Assembly: GCA_963696675.1 (NCBI GenBank)
Contig: CAVOLM010000059.1
Coordinates: 1-64,000, forward strand
Origin: DATBVX01 sp963696675
GTDB taxonomy: Bacteria > Pseudomonadota > Gammaproteobacteria > Steroidobacterales > Steroidobacteraceae
DNA: 64,000 bases
Reading direction: 5' to 3'
The notes under the pieces are model-generated. The model had not been told where the DNA came from and searched no databases. It saw nothing but the letters and a program-made list of their open reading frames with translations. Shown here piece after piece: positions 1-8,808 of the stretch. Within the stretch, counting starts at the first letter, position 1; every line of letters starts with the position of its first letter. The position numbers and the translations under genes were made by a program.

Positions 1-2
1 TG

Positions 3-383
3 AAAACGATCGCCAGATCCATGTTTATCGGTCTTGCGCTATGCATTGCACCTTGTACCTGCCTCTTCGCGGCTGAACCCTCCGTGCTGCGGGTCGTAGT
101 GGTTCATACCGATGATGTCGATGCCTACGTGAAGGAACTGGCACGCGGCCAGGCGATTCTGAAGAAGATGCAGAGCGCCGCAACGATTCGAGTCTGTAGA
201 GCCAGGTTTGCAGGCCCCAATGCCGGAGCAGTGGTCGTGTCGGTCGAGTATCCGAGCATTGCCGCACTCGCAAGCGATGATGCCAAGATCGCGGCGACCA
301 GCGAGTATCGGGATTGGCTCAAGGGTCTGGACAAACTTCGCAAGATCGAGTCGGACAGCCTGTACGAGGAATTGAAGCCCTAG
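3..383 (+). CDS. Small exported protein of unknown function (5' end just outside window)
   Basis: The frame is open from the first bases. An xTG start lies one base outside the window, because the first two bases are TG and the frame then reads K-T-I-A-R-S before an internal ATG at 21. This gives a positively charged n-region, a hydrophobic stretch and a likely signal-peptidase site near LFAAEP. The mature part (about 100 residues) alternates hydrophobic strands (VLRVVVVH, AVVVSVEYPS) with helical stretches, which suggests a ferredoxin-like alpha/beta-barrel fold such as ABM-type domains; that fold guess is inference. No catalytic motif is recognised. The MBL/rhodanese gene starts 42 bases downstream on the same strand, so the two may be co-transcribed. 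Confidence 0.55.
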   Translation, partial: KTIARSMFIGLALCIAPCTCLFAAEPSVLRVVVVHTDDVDAYVKELARGQAILKKMQSAATIRVCRARFAGPNAGAVVVSVEYPSIAALASDDAKIAATSEYRDWLKGLDKLRKIESDSLYEELKP

Positions 384-425
384 AGCGAACGGACCTCCCG
401 CGGGCGCGCGGCAAAGGTGAACGCG

Positions 426-1467
426 ATGATATTCGAGCAAATCACGACTGGTGGTTGCCAGTCCTATCTGGTCGGTTGCGGCGAGACCTGTGCGGCCGCT
501 GTGATCGATCCCGAGATCAGCCAGCTGGATCGGTATGCCGTCGCTCGCGGCGCGCAGCGGCGTTCGCATCCGCTACGTCATCGACACTCACACTCACGCC
601 GATCACTTCACGGCCACCCGTCAGCTCGCGCGTCAGCTCGATGTGCCCGTGGTGATGCATCGTGCGAGCCCCGCGCCGTTCGTTGACATGCGCGTCGATG
701 ACGGCGAGATGGTGGTCGTCGGGCGTATGCGCCTGCAGGTGCTGCACACGCCGGGCCACACGCGCGATTCGATGTGCCTGATCGCGGGCGACCGGGTGTT
801 CACCGGCGATACGCTTCTCATCGGGGCCACCGGTCGCACCGACCTGCCCACCGGTGAGGCGGAGGCGCTCTACGACAGCCTGTTTGCGCACCTGCTGCTG
901 CTCGATTCCGCACTCAAGGTGTTTCCGGCACATGAATACAAGGGCCGTAGTCATTCGACCATCGCGCAGGAGCTGAAGGACAACCCGCGCCTGCAGAAGC
1001 GCGAGCGCGCGGCTTTCGTTGAGATGATGCACAACCTCAATCTGTCGATGCCGACTCACATCACCGAAGCGCTGCGTACCAACATGAGCGGCGGCAAAAC
1101 TGTTGCGCAGATGCTCGCCGAAGCCGCCGCTGTCGTGCCCTTCATGTCGCTCGAGGAATTGAAGGCGCGAATCGCGGATGAGGGGTGCGATCTGATCATT
1201 CTCGATGTGCGCGAGCGCGATGCTTATGAAGGCGGGCACATTCCGGGAGCGCGCCTGCTGCCGCGGGGTCAGCTGGAGCTCCGTGCCAGTGAGGATCTGC
1301 CGGACCCGACCAAGCGCATCCTTGCCTACTGCGAGTTCGGGCGAATCTCGACGCTGGCCGCGGCGACCATGCGCGAGATGGGATTCCAACGGGCCGTGGC
1401 GCTGGATGGGGGGATGAAGGCCTGGCGCGAGGGCGGTTACCCGCTCAAAGCGGGTAAAGAGCCGTAG
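426..1467 (+). CDS. MBL-fold hydrolase with C-terminal rhodanese domain (persulfide dioxygenase-like), one frame break
   Basis: The start is ATG 426 (MIFEQIT), with AAAGG eight bases upstream; GTG 417 is an alternative. The reading frame changes near position 536 (one extra base gives LDRY then PSLAARSG). The N-terminal metallo-beta-lactamase domain carries the metal motif THTHADHF, then TPGHT, FTGDTL and FPAHEYKG. These are the ligands expected in ETHE1-type glyoxalase-II-like enzymes that oxidise persulfides with a mononuclear iron. The C-terminal rhodanese domain (roughly the last 110 residues) starts at ILDVRERDAYEGGHIPGA and has its candidate catalytic Cys in AYCEFGR. An MBL plus rhodanese fusion is a known arrangement in sulfide/thiol detoxification. 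Substrate is inferred from family only. Confidence 0.8.
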
Positions 1468-1477
1468 CAGTCTCGAT

Positions 1478-2107
1478 TCAGGCGTGCACCGGGCAACCGG
1501 TTTTCGCGCGAACCTCATCGAGCGCGACTCCCGGGGCGAGCTCAACCAGCTTGAGTCCCTTTGGAGTCACATCGAGCACGCACAGCTCGGTGATGATGCG
1601 GTCGATGACACCCACGCCGGTGAGCGGCAGCGTGCACTTCCTGATGATCTTGTGCTCGCCGCCTTTCGCCGTGTGCTCCATCAATACGATGATGCGTTCG
1701 ACGCCAGCAACGAGATCCATCGCTCCGCCCATCCCCTTCACGAGTTTCCCGGGAATCATCCAGTTGGCAATGTCGCCTGAGTCGGTCACCTGCATGGCGC
1801 CGAGAATGGCGAGATCGATATGGCCGCCCCGGATCATTGCGAATGAATCGGCGCTGCTGAAGTATGCGGCGCCGACGCGGGCGGTCACGGTCTGCTTGCC
1901 GGCATTGATGAGGTCGGCATCGACTTCTTCTTCGGTCGGAAACGGTCCCACTCCGAGCAGGCCGTTCTCGCTTTGCAGCCATACGTCCATGCCCGGCGGG
2001 ATGAAATTGGCCACCAGCGTCGGCAATCCGATACCGAGATTCACGTAAAAGCCGTCGCGCAGTTCCTGCGCCGCACGCTGCGCCATCTGGTCGCGGTTCC
2101 AGCTCAT
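1478..2107 (-). CDS. scoB: 3-oxoacid CoA-transferase subunit B
   Basis: This 209-residue protein matches the beta subunit of succinyl-CoA:3-oxoacid / acetoacetate CoA-transferases. The catalytic Glu lies in SENGLLGVGPFP, and the family pattern LINAGKQTVT, RGGHIDLAILGAMQV and GMGGAMDLVAGV follows. With subunit A it transfers CoA between acyl donors and acetoacetate or related 3-oxoacids. Its ATG overlaps the stop of the A subunit (ATGA), so the pair is translationally coupled. The length is normal and the frame intact. Whether it prefers succinyl-CoA (sco) or acetyl-CoA (ato) cannot be read from the sequence. The preceding thiolase and hydratase genes fit a ketone-body or acyl-CoA role. Confidence 0.92.
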   Translation of the reverse strand: MSWNRDQMAQRAAQELRDGFYVNLGIGLPTLVANFIPPGMDVWLQSENGLLGVGPFPTEEEVDADLINAGKQTVTARVGAAYFSSADSFAMIRGGHIDLAILGAMQVTDSGDIANWMIPGKLVKGMGGAMDLVAGVERIIVLMEHTAKGGEHKIIRKCTLPLTGVGVIDRIITELCVLDVTPKGLKLVELAPGVALDEVRAKTGCPVHA

Positions 2108-2805
2108 GAAGCCTTCCTCACGGTGCGCTGCTCGATGCGTTTCTCTGGGTGCGGGTTGTGCACCAGCCGTTTCACGAAGATTCCGGGCGTGTGAATGTGA
2201 TCGGGTTCCAGGGCGCCAATCTCGACAATCTCCTCGGCTTCTGCGACGCAGATCCGGCCCGCGGTCGCGATCATGGGATTGAAGTTACGCGCGGTCTTGC
2301 GATACACGAGATTGCCTGCCTTGTCGGCACGCCAGGCCTTTACCAGCGAAACGTCCGCGCGCAACGAGTGCTCGAGCACGTACTGGTCACCGTCGAACTC
2401 GCGCGTTTCCTTGCCTTCGGCGACCACCGTGCCATAGCCGGTGCGCGTGAAGAATGCCGGTATGCCTGCGCCGCCCGCGCGGAGCTTTTCGGCCAGCGTG
2501 CCCTGCGGCGTGAACTCAAGCTGCAATTCACCGCAGAGAAACTGGCGCTCGAATTCCTTGTTCTCGCCCACGTAGGAGGAAATCATCTTCCTGATCTGGC
2601 GGGTTCGCAGCAAAAGACCGAGACCGAAATCGTCCACGCCCGCGTTGTTCGAGATCACGGTGAGATTCTTCGCGCCGGTGTCGCGCAATGCGGTAATGAG
2701 CGCTTCGGGGATACCGCACAAGCCGAAGCCGCCGACGGCGATCGTCTGGCCGTCCTGGATGAGTCCGGCGAGCGCCGCGTCCGCCGTTGGGAAGAGTTTC
2801 TGCAC
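2104..2805 (-). CDS. scoA: 3-oxoacid CoA-transferase subunit A
   Basis: This 233-residue alpha subunit of the CoA-transferase heterodimer contains the glycine-rich VGGFGLCGIPEALI segment near the N terminus. Further family signatures are NLTVISNNAGVDDFGLG, LIKAWR-like VSLVKAWRADKAGN and YRKTARNFNP. The start at 2805 (MQKLFPTADAALAG) matches usual family starts. The gene lies upstream of scoB with a four-base overlap. The zapE remnant lies immediately upstream at 2890-3339. It is likely co-transcribed with the ETF-QO and M16 genes on the same strand, since gaps are short and no terminator was seen. Confidence 0.92.
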   Translation of the reverse strand: MQKLFPTADAALAGLIQDGQTIAVGGFGLCGIPEALITALRDTGAKNLTVISNNAGVDDFGLGLLLRTRQIRKMISSYVGENKEFERQFLCGELQLEFTPQGTLAEKLRAGGAGIPAFFTRTGYGTVVAEGKETREFDGDQYVLEHSLRADVSLVKAWRADKAGNLVYRKTARNFNPMIATAGRICVAEAEEIVEIGALEPDHIHTPGIFVKRLVHNPHPEKRIEQRTVRKAS

Positions 2806-2889
2806 TCAGAGGCTCCGTGGCCGAGGCGCTGAATTGTAAGCGAGAACGCTTCGGGCCCGTATATCGCGGCCACGTGCCGCACGATGTAT

Positions 2890-3339
2890 TCAGGGTTTGT
2901 GGGCGCGAGCCAGGTATTCCTCGGTCTGCATCTCGACCAGGCGGCTCGAAGTGCGCCGGAACTCGAACTTGAGTTTCTCGCCACGGTAAAGCGCGTCCGG
3001 TGGTGCGGCGGCGGAAATAACGAGGTTCACGTTGTGGTCATAGAGTTCATCGACCAGAGCGATGAAACGGCGCGCGGCGTTCTCATGCGCCGCATCGAAC
3101 ACCGGTAGGTGCGCCACGATGAGTGTGTGACAGGTGCGCGCCAGCTCGATGTAGTCGTTCTGGCTGCGAGGTCCCTCGCACAGGTCGCGGAACTCGAACC
3201 AGATCACGGCTGGATTGCCGATCAGGCGCGTGCACAGCTCATCGAGCTTGCCGACCACCTGCTCCTGGTGGCGATCGCGCGCCAGACCGGCGCTGGCCAC
3301 CTGCGACACGTACGCGGAGTGAATCGCGCCGCGGCTCAT
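2890..3339 (-). pseudogene. zapE: C-terminal fragment of ZapE (AFG1-like ATPase)
   Basis: From about position 3240 downward this minus-strand frame reads like the last ~110 residues of ZapE. It shows VIWFEFRDLCEGPRSQ, then NDYIELA, RRFIALVDELYDHNVNLV, FEFRRTSSRL and the terminal EEYLARAHKP. The whole N-terminal AAA ATPase half (Walker A and B) is missing, because the ETF-QO gene ends at 3375 only 35 bases upstream. A possible ATG at 3339 would give 149 residues, but family members are about 350-400 residues. ZapE is a Z-ring-associated ATPase in E. coli. A protein without the P-loop is unlikely to do that job. It is either a true remnant left by a deletion or an assembly join; no other zapE is in the window. 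Confidence 0.7.
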
Positions 3340-3374
3340 GCGGCGGAGACTTGGTGGCGAGTGCGCGTCATCGG

Positions 3375-4973
3375 CTAGAGGGACTGGTAATTCGGGCCGC
3401 TGCCGCCTTCGGGCGGCACCCAGTTGATGATCTCGTACGGATCCTTGATGTCGCAGGCCTTGCAGTGCACGCAATTGGCGGCGTTGATCTGCAAGCGCTT
3501 GCCACCAGCACCATCGTCCACCATTTCGTACACGCTGGCCGGGCAGAACCGCGTGCAGGGATTGGCGTATTCGACACTGCATCGTCCTGCACAGATCGAC
3601 AGGTCGGCGACCTTCAGGTGCACCGGCTGACTTTCATCGTGTGCCGTGGCGGCGAGGAACACCGAGGCCAGTCGATCGCGCGGCGGAAGGTCGCGAGCGC
3701 CCCAGTCCCGGTCGGGCGATTCGAACGAGTCGATTTTCGCGAGTTTCCAGTTGGCTTCGTTGTGCAACGTCCAGGGCAGCTTGCCAAGCGTCACCGTCTC
3801 GAGTCCCGCGTTGATCAGGCCGAACCACAGACCGCGCTTGAACGCCGGTTTGAAGTTGCGGACTCTGCGCAGCTCGCGGCCGCCTTCCGAAGCGCGCCAG
3901 CGCGCATCGAAGCCAGCGCTGCTTCCGGTCTCCGCGATGTGTTCGGCGGCGGTGACACCGGAGCGGATCGCCTGGTGGATGCCTTTGATCTTCGGGAAAT
4001 TGAGCGTGCCACCGGCATCGCCGACGATCAGCGCGCCGGGCATCTCGAGCTTCGGCAACGACTGCCAGCCGCCGGCCGCAATCGTGCGCGCACCGGCGGA
4101 GACGATCTCACCGCCTTCGAGCAGCGGGTGAATCCGCGGGTGGTGCTTGAATTGCTGGAATGCCTCGAACGGCTGAAACCGCGGGTCGCGATAGTCGAGC
4201 CCCACTACATACCCGACATAGATGCGATTGCGATCGAGGTGATAGATGAATCCGCCGCCATAGGTCGCCGCATCGAGAGGCCAGCCGAGTGTGTGCTGTA
4301 CGAGCCCGGCCTGCACGCGGCCTTCGGGGAGTTGCCAGAGCTCTTTGAGCCCGAGCGCATAGGTCTGCGGATCGCAGTTGGCGTCCAGCTTGAACTGGCG
4401 CACCAGTTGCTTGGTGAGACTTCCGCGGCAGCCTTCGGCCAGCACCGTAAGTCGCGCCCGGATTTCGGGGCCCGGCGTGAAATTCGGCCCCGGCGTGCCA
4501 TCCTTGTTGAGTCCCATGTCACCGATCTGCACGCCCGCGACCGAACCATCGTCGTTGTTGAGCGTCTGCGCGCCGGCAAACCCGGCGAAGACGTCGACGC
4601 CGAGCGACTCGGCCTTGCTCGCCAGCCAAGGTGTCAGCAGTCCGAGCGAGACAATGAAATTGCCGTGATTGCGCATCTGCGGCGGGTTCGGAAAGCGCAC
4701 GCCACCGCGGCGCGTGAGCAGCAGGAACTCGTCGCCGCCAACCGGTACGCAGATGTCCAGGGCGCTCTGTCGCCACTCGGGCAGCAAAGCGTCGAGCGGT
4801 CCCGGTTCCATGACGGCACCCGACAGTGAATGCGCACCGACCGCAGAACCCTTCTCAAGCACGCAGACGGTAGTATCGGGCTTGAGCTGTTTCAGCCGGA
4901 TGGCACACGCGAGCCCTGCCGGGCCCGCGCCGACGACGAGCACGTCGTACTCCATCACATCCCGATCGGGCAT
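3375..4973 (-). CDS. Electron transfer flavoprotein-ubiquinone oxidoreductase (ETF-QO)
   Basis: This 532-residue protein is the normal length for the bacterial enzyme, which passes electrons from ETF to ubiquinone at the inner membrane. The N terminus has the FAD dinucleotide fold (VLVVGAGPAGLACAIRL). The middle has GDAGGTLNFPKIKGIHQAIRSG. The C-terminal ferredoxin-like part carries the [4Fe-4S] cysteines in SICAGRC, PCTRFCP and NCVHCKACDIKDP, and ends with NWVPPEGGSGPNY, a family hallmark. It sits among beta-oxidation genes, whose acyl-CoA dehydrogenase electrons it would accept through ETF. No etfAB genes are in this window. Confidence 0.95.
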   Translation of the reverse strand: MPDRDVMEYDVLVVGAGPAGLACAIRLKQLKPDTTVCVLEKGSAVGAHSLSGAVMEPGPLDALLPEWRQSALDICVPVGGDEFLLLTRRGGVRFPNPPQMRNHGNFIVSLGLLTPWLASKAESLGVDVFAGFAGAQTLNNDDGSVAGVQIGDMGLNKDGTPGPNFTPGPEIRARLTVLAEGCRGSLTKQLVRQFKLDANCDPQTYALGLKELWQLPEGRVQAGLVQHTLGWPLDAATYGGGFIYHLDRNRIYVGYVVGLDYRDPRFQPFEAFQQFKHHPRIHPLLEGGEIVSAGARTIAAGGWQSLPKLEMPGALIVGDAGGTLNFPKIKGIHQAIRSGVTAAEHIAETGSSAGFDARWRASEGGRELRRVRNFKPAFKRGLWFGLINAGLETVTLGKLPWTLHNEANWKLAKIDSFESPDRDWGARDLPPRDRLASVFLAATAHDESQPVHLKVADLSICAGRCSVEYANPCTRFCPASVYEMVDDGAGGKRLQINAANCVHCKACDIKDPYEIINWVPPEGGSGPNYQSL

Positions 4974-4978
4974 TGGCT

Positions 4979-6358
4979 TTAGTTCAGCGGCAGCCCTTTG
5001 AGCTGCGGAACTTTCGCGAGCTGCGGGCGCACTTTCGCCAGGTCGCCGACGATCACGAGCGTCATGTCTTCGGGGCGGATGTATTTGCGTGCAGCCGCAC
5101 TGACCTGCTCCGGCGTCACTGCGTAGATGCGCTCGACCAGATGGGTCAGGTAGTCATCTGGCAAGCCGTGCAGATCCATGTACGCCAGTTGTCCGATCAG
5201 CGCACCGCGGGTCGCGTTCTGCAATACGAAGATGCCGCCGCGATAGTTCTTCATGCCATTGAGCTCTGTGGCGCCGGGCGGCTCGCGCTGCAGCCGATCG
5301 ATCTCGGCGTAGATCTCCTTGAGGGCGTTGCCGGTGTCCTTGGTGGTGACATCGGCTTCCTCGACCCAGTAACCGCTGCGGTAGTGCACATCCAGTGAGC
5401 TTCGCGGCGAATAAGCGTAGCCCTTGTTCTCGCGGATGTTGCTGGTGATGCGCGAGGAGAATTCGCCACCGAGGAGCGAGTTGGTGAGCGACAGCTGCAG
5501 GTAGTCCGGCTGACTTGGATCGATCGCCGGCAATCCCAGCAGGATGGTCGATTGTGGCGCGTCGGGCCGATCGATGAGGCGGATCTGTCGCTTGCTCACG
5601 CCGGTCGGTGTATTGATCAGCGGCGCAGGTCCAGCCGGCCAGTCGCTGAAGGCCTTATCGATTGCCTGCTCGATCGCGGCCCGGTCGAATCGCCCCGCCA
5701 CATAGATATGAGTCCGCGCGGCGCCGAAGTTGTCGCGATAGAAGCCACGCACGTCTTCCATCGAGTACCCGTCCAGTTGCGACTCGGTGGGGTAGATCTT
5801 CCCGTAAGGATGGTTCGGGTAGAGCAGGGCGGCAAACGCCTCGTTGGCGAGGCTGTCAGGCTCGCTGCGTGACAGTGCGAGCTGGCGCTGAAAATCGCGC
5901 TTGATCCGCGCGAGCTCGGACTCGGGAAGCTGCGCCCGGCGCAGCAGGTCGGCGATCAGTGCGACCGCTTCACTGCCGTGCTCGCTCAGCACATCCATTG
6001 AAACGGTGATCTGATCAGGCCCCACGGCGAGGTTGACCGATCCGCCCATGTTGGCCGCGGCCTCGGCGATCTCGTTCGCTGAGCGAGTGCCGGCACCTTC
6101 CTTGATCAGCTCGCCAGTGAGGTCGGCAAGCCAGGTCTTAGCCCCTTCGTTGAGGTTGCCGGCTCTGACAATGGCAGTGATTGCAGTCTTCGGAATGGCT
6201 CCGAACTCGATGAAGGTCATCTCCAGCCCATTGCTGAGCGCACGCTCCGCCTTGGCGGGCACCTGGAAGTTCTTCGGCGCCGCAGGCGATGGCGGGGTCT
6301 CGACCGCCAAGGCCGAGCTGGCTGCGGCGAGCACGAGTAGGAGAGGGAGGAGTCTCAT
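4979..6358 (-). CDS. M16-family peptidase-like protein without the zinc motif (partner subunit)
   Basis: This 459-residue protein has an N-terminal signal peptide (MRLLPLLLVLAAASSALA) and two M16 (insulinase/MPP-like) domains. The inverted HxxEH zinc motif that should follow the first strand is absent; the segment reads WLADLTGELIKEG. In bacterial M16 pairs this corresponds to the non-catalytic subunit that forms a clamshell with a catalytic partner. Its start overlaps the stop of the upstream catalytic M16 gene by four bases (ATGA), which supports a heterodimer. It is predicted to be periplasmic. The C-terminal half keeps typical features (LGGEFSSRI, NIRENKGYAYS). Confidence 0.88.
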   Translation of the reverse strand: MRLLPLLLVLAAASSALAVETPPSPAAPKNFQVPAKAERALSNGLEMTFIEFGAIPKTAITAIVRAGNLNEGAKTWLADLTGELIKEGAGTRSANEIAEAAANMGGSVNLAVGPDQITVSMDVLSEHGSEAVALIADLLRRAQLPESELARIKRDFQRQLALSRSEPDSLANEAFAALLYPNHPYGKIYPTESQLDGYSMEDVRGFYRDNFGAARTHIYVAGRFDRAAIEQAIDKAFSDWPAGPAPLINTPTGVSKRQIRLIDRPDAPQSTILLGLPAIDPSQPDYLQLSLTNSLLGGEFSSRITSNIRENKGYAYSPRSSLDVHYRSGYWVEEADVTTKDTGNALKEIYAEIDRLQREPPGATELNGMKNYRGGIFVLQNATRGALIGQLAYMDLHGLPDDYLTHLVERIYAVTPEQVSAAARKYIRPEDMTLVIVGDLAKVRPQLAKVPQLKGLPLN

Positions 6359-7794
6359 GGAGCACCTCCCTGCTTGGCGTCAGCCCTGCCGGGCTCGATG
6401 GTCAGCACCGTGCGATTGGAAGGCACCAGGTACTTGCGCGCGGTCTGCTGAATGAGCTCGGGCGTGACCTTGCGGAACTCGGCATCGAGCCTGTTGATGC
6501 GCGCCGGATCGTCGTCGAACAATGCGAAGGAGGCGAGGAGGTCCACGAGCCCGAAGCGCGCGGCCGAGCCGATCACATCGTAGAAGCCGGAACGCATCTT
6601 GGTGAGCGCGCGCTCGAATTCCGCGGGACTCACGGGCTGGTCCTGGATCTTCCGGATCGTCTCGTCGATGTCCGCAAGGATCGTGTCGGTGCTGTGTTCC
6701 GGGTCGTGCACCAACCCCGCGGTCCACAGCATCGGCCCCTTGTAGTTGAACATGTTGCCGATCAGGTTGATGCCACCGGACACGTCGTCGGTGTAACCGC
6801 GCTCTTTCACCAGTTTGCGGGGCAGCGCGCTGTCCGGGCCCTGCAGCAGCAACTCGTCGATGATGCCGAACGCGAGCCATTCGGGAGTCCAGCGTTCCGG
6901 CACGTGGTAGGCGATTGCGAGCGCTGGCCGAGGCGCAAGTGCATCGGTCTTTGACGCACGGCGCTCCTCGGTCTGTGGCGGCTCGGAGATGTCGGGCTGG
7001 GCCGGGAGCGGGCGCGCAGTCATCCCGCCAAAGTATTTCTCGATCCAGGCGCGGGTTTGAGCCGGATCGAAATCGCCCGCGACGACGAGCGCCGCGTTGT
7101 TGGGCCCGTAGTAGGTATCGTGGAACGCGAGGACGTCCTTGAGTGTCGCCGCGTCGAGGTCGCCAAGGTCGCCGTAGAAGTTGTGCGCGTTGTACCAGTT
7201 GCGGTTGGCGTATTGCGGCACATCGAGCCACGGGAAACCGCCGTACGGGCGATTGAGCACATTGACCTTCACTTCGTTTTGTACCACGCCGTTCTGGTTG
7301 TCCAGATTCTCCTGGGTGATACTGAGCCCGCCCATGCGATCGGCCTCCGCCCACAGCATCGTCTCGAGCGTATTGGACGGCACCACCTCGAAGTAGTTGG
7401 TGAAGTCGAAGCGCGTCGAGCCGTTCAGCACTCCGCCGTTGTTCTGGATCAGCTTCACGAACTCCATCTTGCCGAGATTCTTCGAGCCCTGGAACATCAT
7501 GTGCTCGAACAAGTGCGCGAAGCCGGTGCGATCGCGCGGCTCGATGCGAAAGCCGATGTTGTAGTACACCGCTACCGTTGCGACGGGCACGCTGTGGTCT
7601 TCGCTCAGTACCACTCGCAGCCCGTTCGCGAGCTTGTAGTACTCGACCGGAACACTGAGGGTCGGGGCAGCTGCCGCTTTTGGCGTTGCAGTGGCCGTGC
7701 TCGCCGGCTCCTTCGCCGGTTCAGAGACCTTCTGGCCCGCACAGCCGGCCAGGGCGAGTGCCGCGATGCTCGCGATCAACACTTGTCGGAACAT
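6355..7794 (-). CDS. M16-family zinc metallopeptidase, lipoprotein
   Basis: This 479-residue protein starts with a lipoprotein signal (MFRQVLIASIAALALAGCAG; lipobox LAGC), so it is probably anchored to the periplasmic side of a membrane. The zinc motif HLFEHMMFQGS (HxxEH) is intact, and the distal Glu is expected in the NQNGVVQNEVKVN stretch. It therefore looks like the active partner of the motif-less M16 protein encoded immediately downstream. Family members degrade peptides in a closed chamber; the substrate here is unknown. The pair sits inside an acyl-CoA catabolic gene run, which is not an obvious functional link. Confidence 0.92.
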   Translation of the reverse strand: MFRQVLIASIAALALAGCAGQKVSEPAKEPASTATATPKAAAAPTLSVPVEYYKLANGLRVVLSEDHSVPVATVAVYYNIGFRIEPRDRTGFAHLFEHMMFQGSKNLGKMEFVKLIQNNGGVLNGSTRFDFTNYFEVVPSNTLETMLWAEADRMGGLSITQENLDNQNGVVQNEVKVNVLNRPYGGFPWLDVPQYANRNWYNAHNFYGDLGDLDAATLKDVLAFHDTYYGPNNAALVVAGDFDPAQTRAWIEKYFGGMTARPLPAQPDISEPPQTEERRASKTDALAPRPALAIAYHVPERWTPEWLAFGIIDELLLQGPDSALPRKLVKERGYTDDVSGGINLIGNMFNYKGPMLWTAGLVHDPEHSTDTILADIDETIRKIQDQPVSPAEFERALTKMRSGFYDVIGSAARFGLVDLLASFALFDDDPARINRLDAEFRKVTPELIQQTARKYLVPSNRTVLTIEPGRADAKQGGAP

Positions 7795-7804
7795 TGAAGA
7801 ATCC

Positions 7805-8573
7805 TTACTTGGGTTGCATACGGATGGCGCCGTCGAGCCGGATGGTCTCGCCGTTCAACATCGGGTTCTGAAAGATGCTGACGACGAGATCCGCATACTC
7901 CTCGGGCTTGCCGAGCCGGGAAGGGAAGGGAATCTGGGCGGCGAGCGACTTCTGCACCTCGTCAGGCATCCCAGCCACCATCGGGGTGCGGAAGATTCCG
8001 GGCGCAATCGCCATGACCCGGATGCCGATCCGGGCGAACTCTCGCGCCATCGGCAACGTCATGCCCATGACGCCCGCCTTGGTCGCCGAATAGGCTGCCT
8101 GGCCGATCTGGCCCTCGAATGCAGCCACCGAAGAGGTATGAATGATGAGGCCACGCTCGCCATCCTCGTTGGCGGTGTTGTTCTGCATGAGCGAAGCGCA
8201 GGCCTTGTCCACGAAGAAGGTGCCGATCAGGTTGATGTGAATGACCTTCGTGAAGAACTCGCCCGCCATCGGCCCTTCGCGTCCCAGCACACGACCCGCA
8301 CCGACCACACCAGCGCAGTTCACCACCAGGTTCAGTGCGCCCATGCGTTCTTTCGCGGTGGCGACGGCGGCATTCACGTCCGACTCGGATGTGACATCGC
8401 AGCGAATGAACGTCGCATTCGGTCCCGAGCGCCTTCGCGGCAGCCGTGCCGGCAGCGTCCTGAACATCGAGCAATGCAGCCTTACCGCCTTCCGCAATCA
8501 CGCGTTGCGCCACTGCGTGGCCGAGACCCGATGCACCGCCAGTGACGATGGCCCGAGCGTCTTTGATCTTCAT
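7805..8573 (-). CDS. Short-chain dehydrogenase, 3-hydroxyacyl-CoA dehydrogenase type II-like; one frame break
   Basis: The N terminus (MKIKDARAIVTGGASGLG) has the SDR glycine motif TGGxxGLG. The reading frame changes near 8424, where one extra base separates AAKALG from PNATFIRCDV. Downstream are the NAG motif (NCAGVVGAG), the catalytic Ser in TSSVAAFEGQIGQ and the YxxxK pair in AAYSATKAG. The C terminus is IRLDGAIRMQPK. Reconstructed length is about 255 residues, normal for HSD17B10/FabG-like enzymes. HSD10-type proteins oxidise short and branched 3-hydroxyacyl-CoAs, which fits the neighbouring hydratase and thiolase. The 235 bases between this gene and the hydratase upstream show no convincing coding region. 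Confidence 0.88.
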
Positions 8574-8808
8574 CGCAACCCCTAAATATTCCGCCGACCG
8601 CGAACCGCGCAGGCCATTGATTATGTTGAATAGTGCCGTTGAGTCCGACAGTCCGTCAAAAAAATTGCTGCCGGGAGTGACAATTTCATGCCGGCTTTAT
8701 CGCTATACCTATGGGGACCCCATGTTGCATGGCACGGATGCTTGGAACCAGGGATGGCCAACGGATCGGACATGGCTGGGCAAGGATGCCCACCCACCTC
8801 ACCCCTCG

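Noticed and set aside
517..1545. A 342-codon minus-strand frame
   Set aside because: It is antisense to the MBL/rhodanese gene, which has clear metal and active-site motifs.
3123..4829. A 568-codon plus-strand open frame
   Set aside because: It lies antisense to the well-supported ETF-QO gene and has the Arg/Asp/Glu-rich composition of a GC-rich shadow frame.
8574..8808. Possible small gene between the SDR and hydratase genes
   Set aside because: Short frames here lack ribosome sites and coherent protein features; treated as intergenic.
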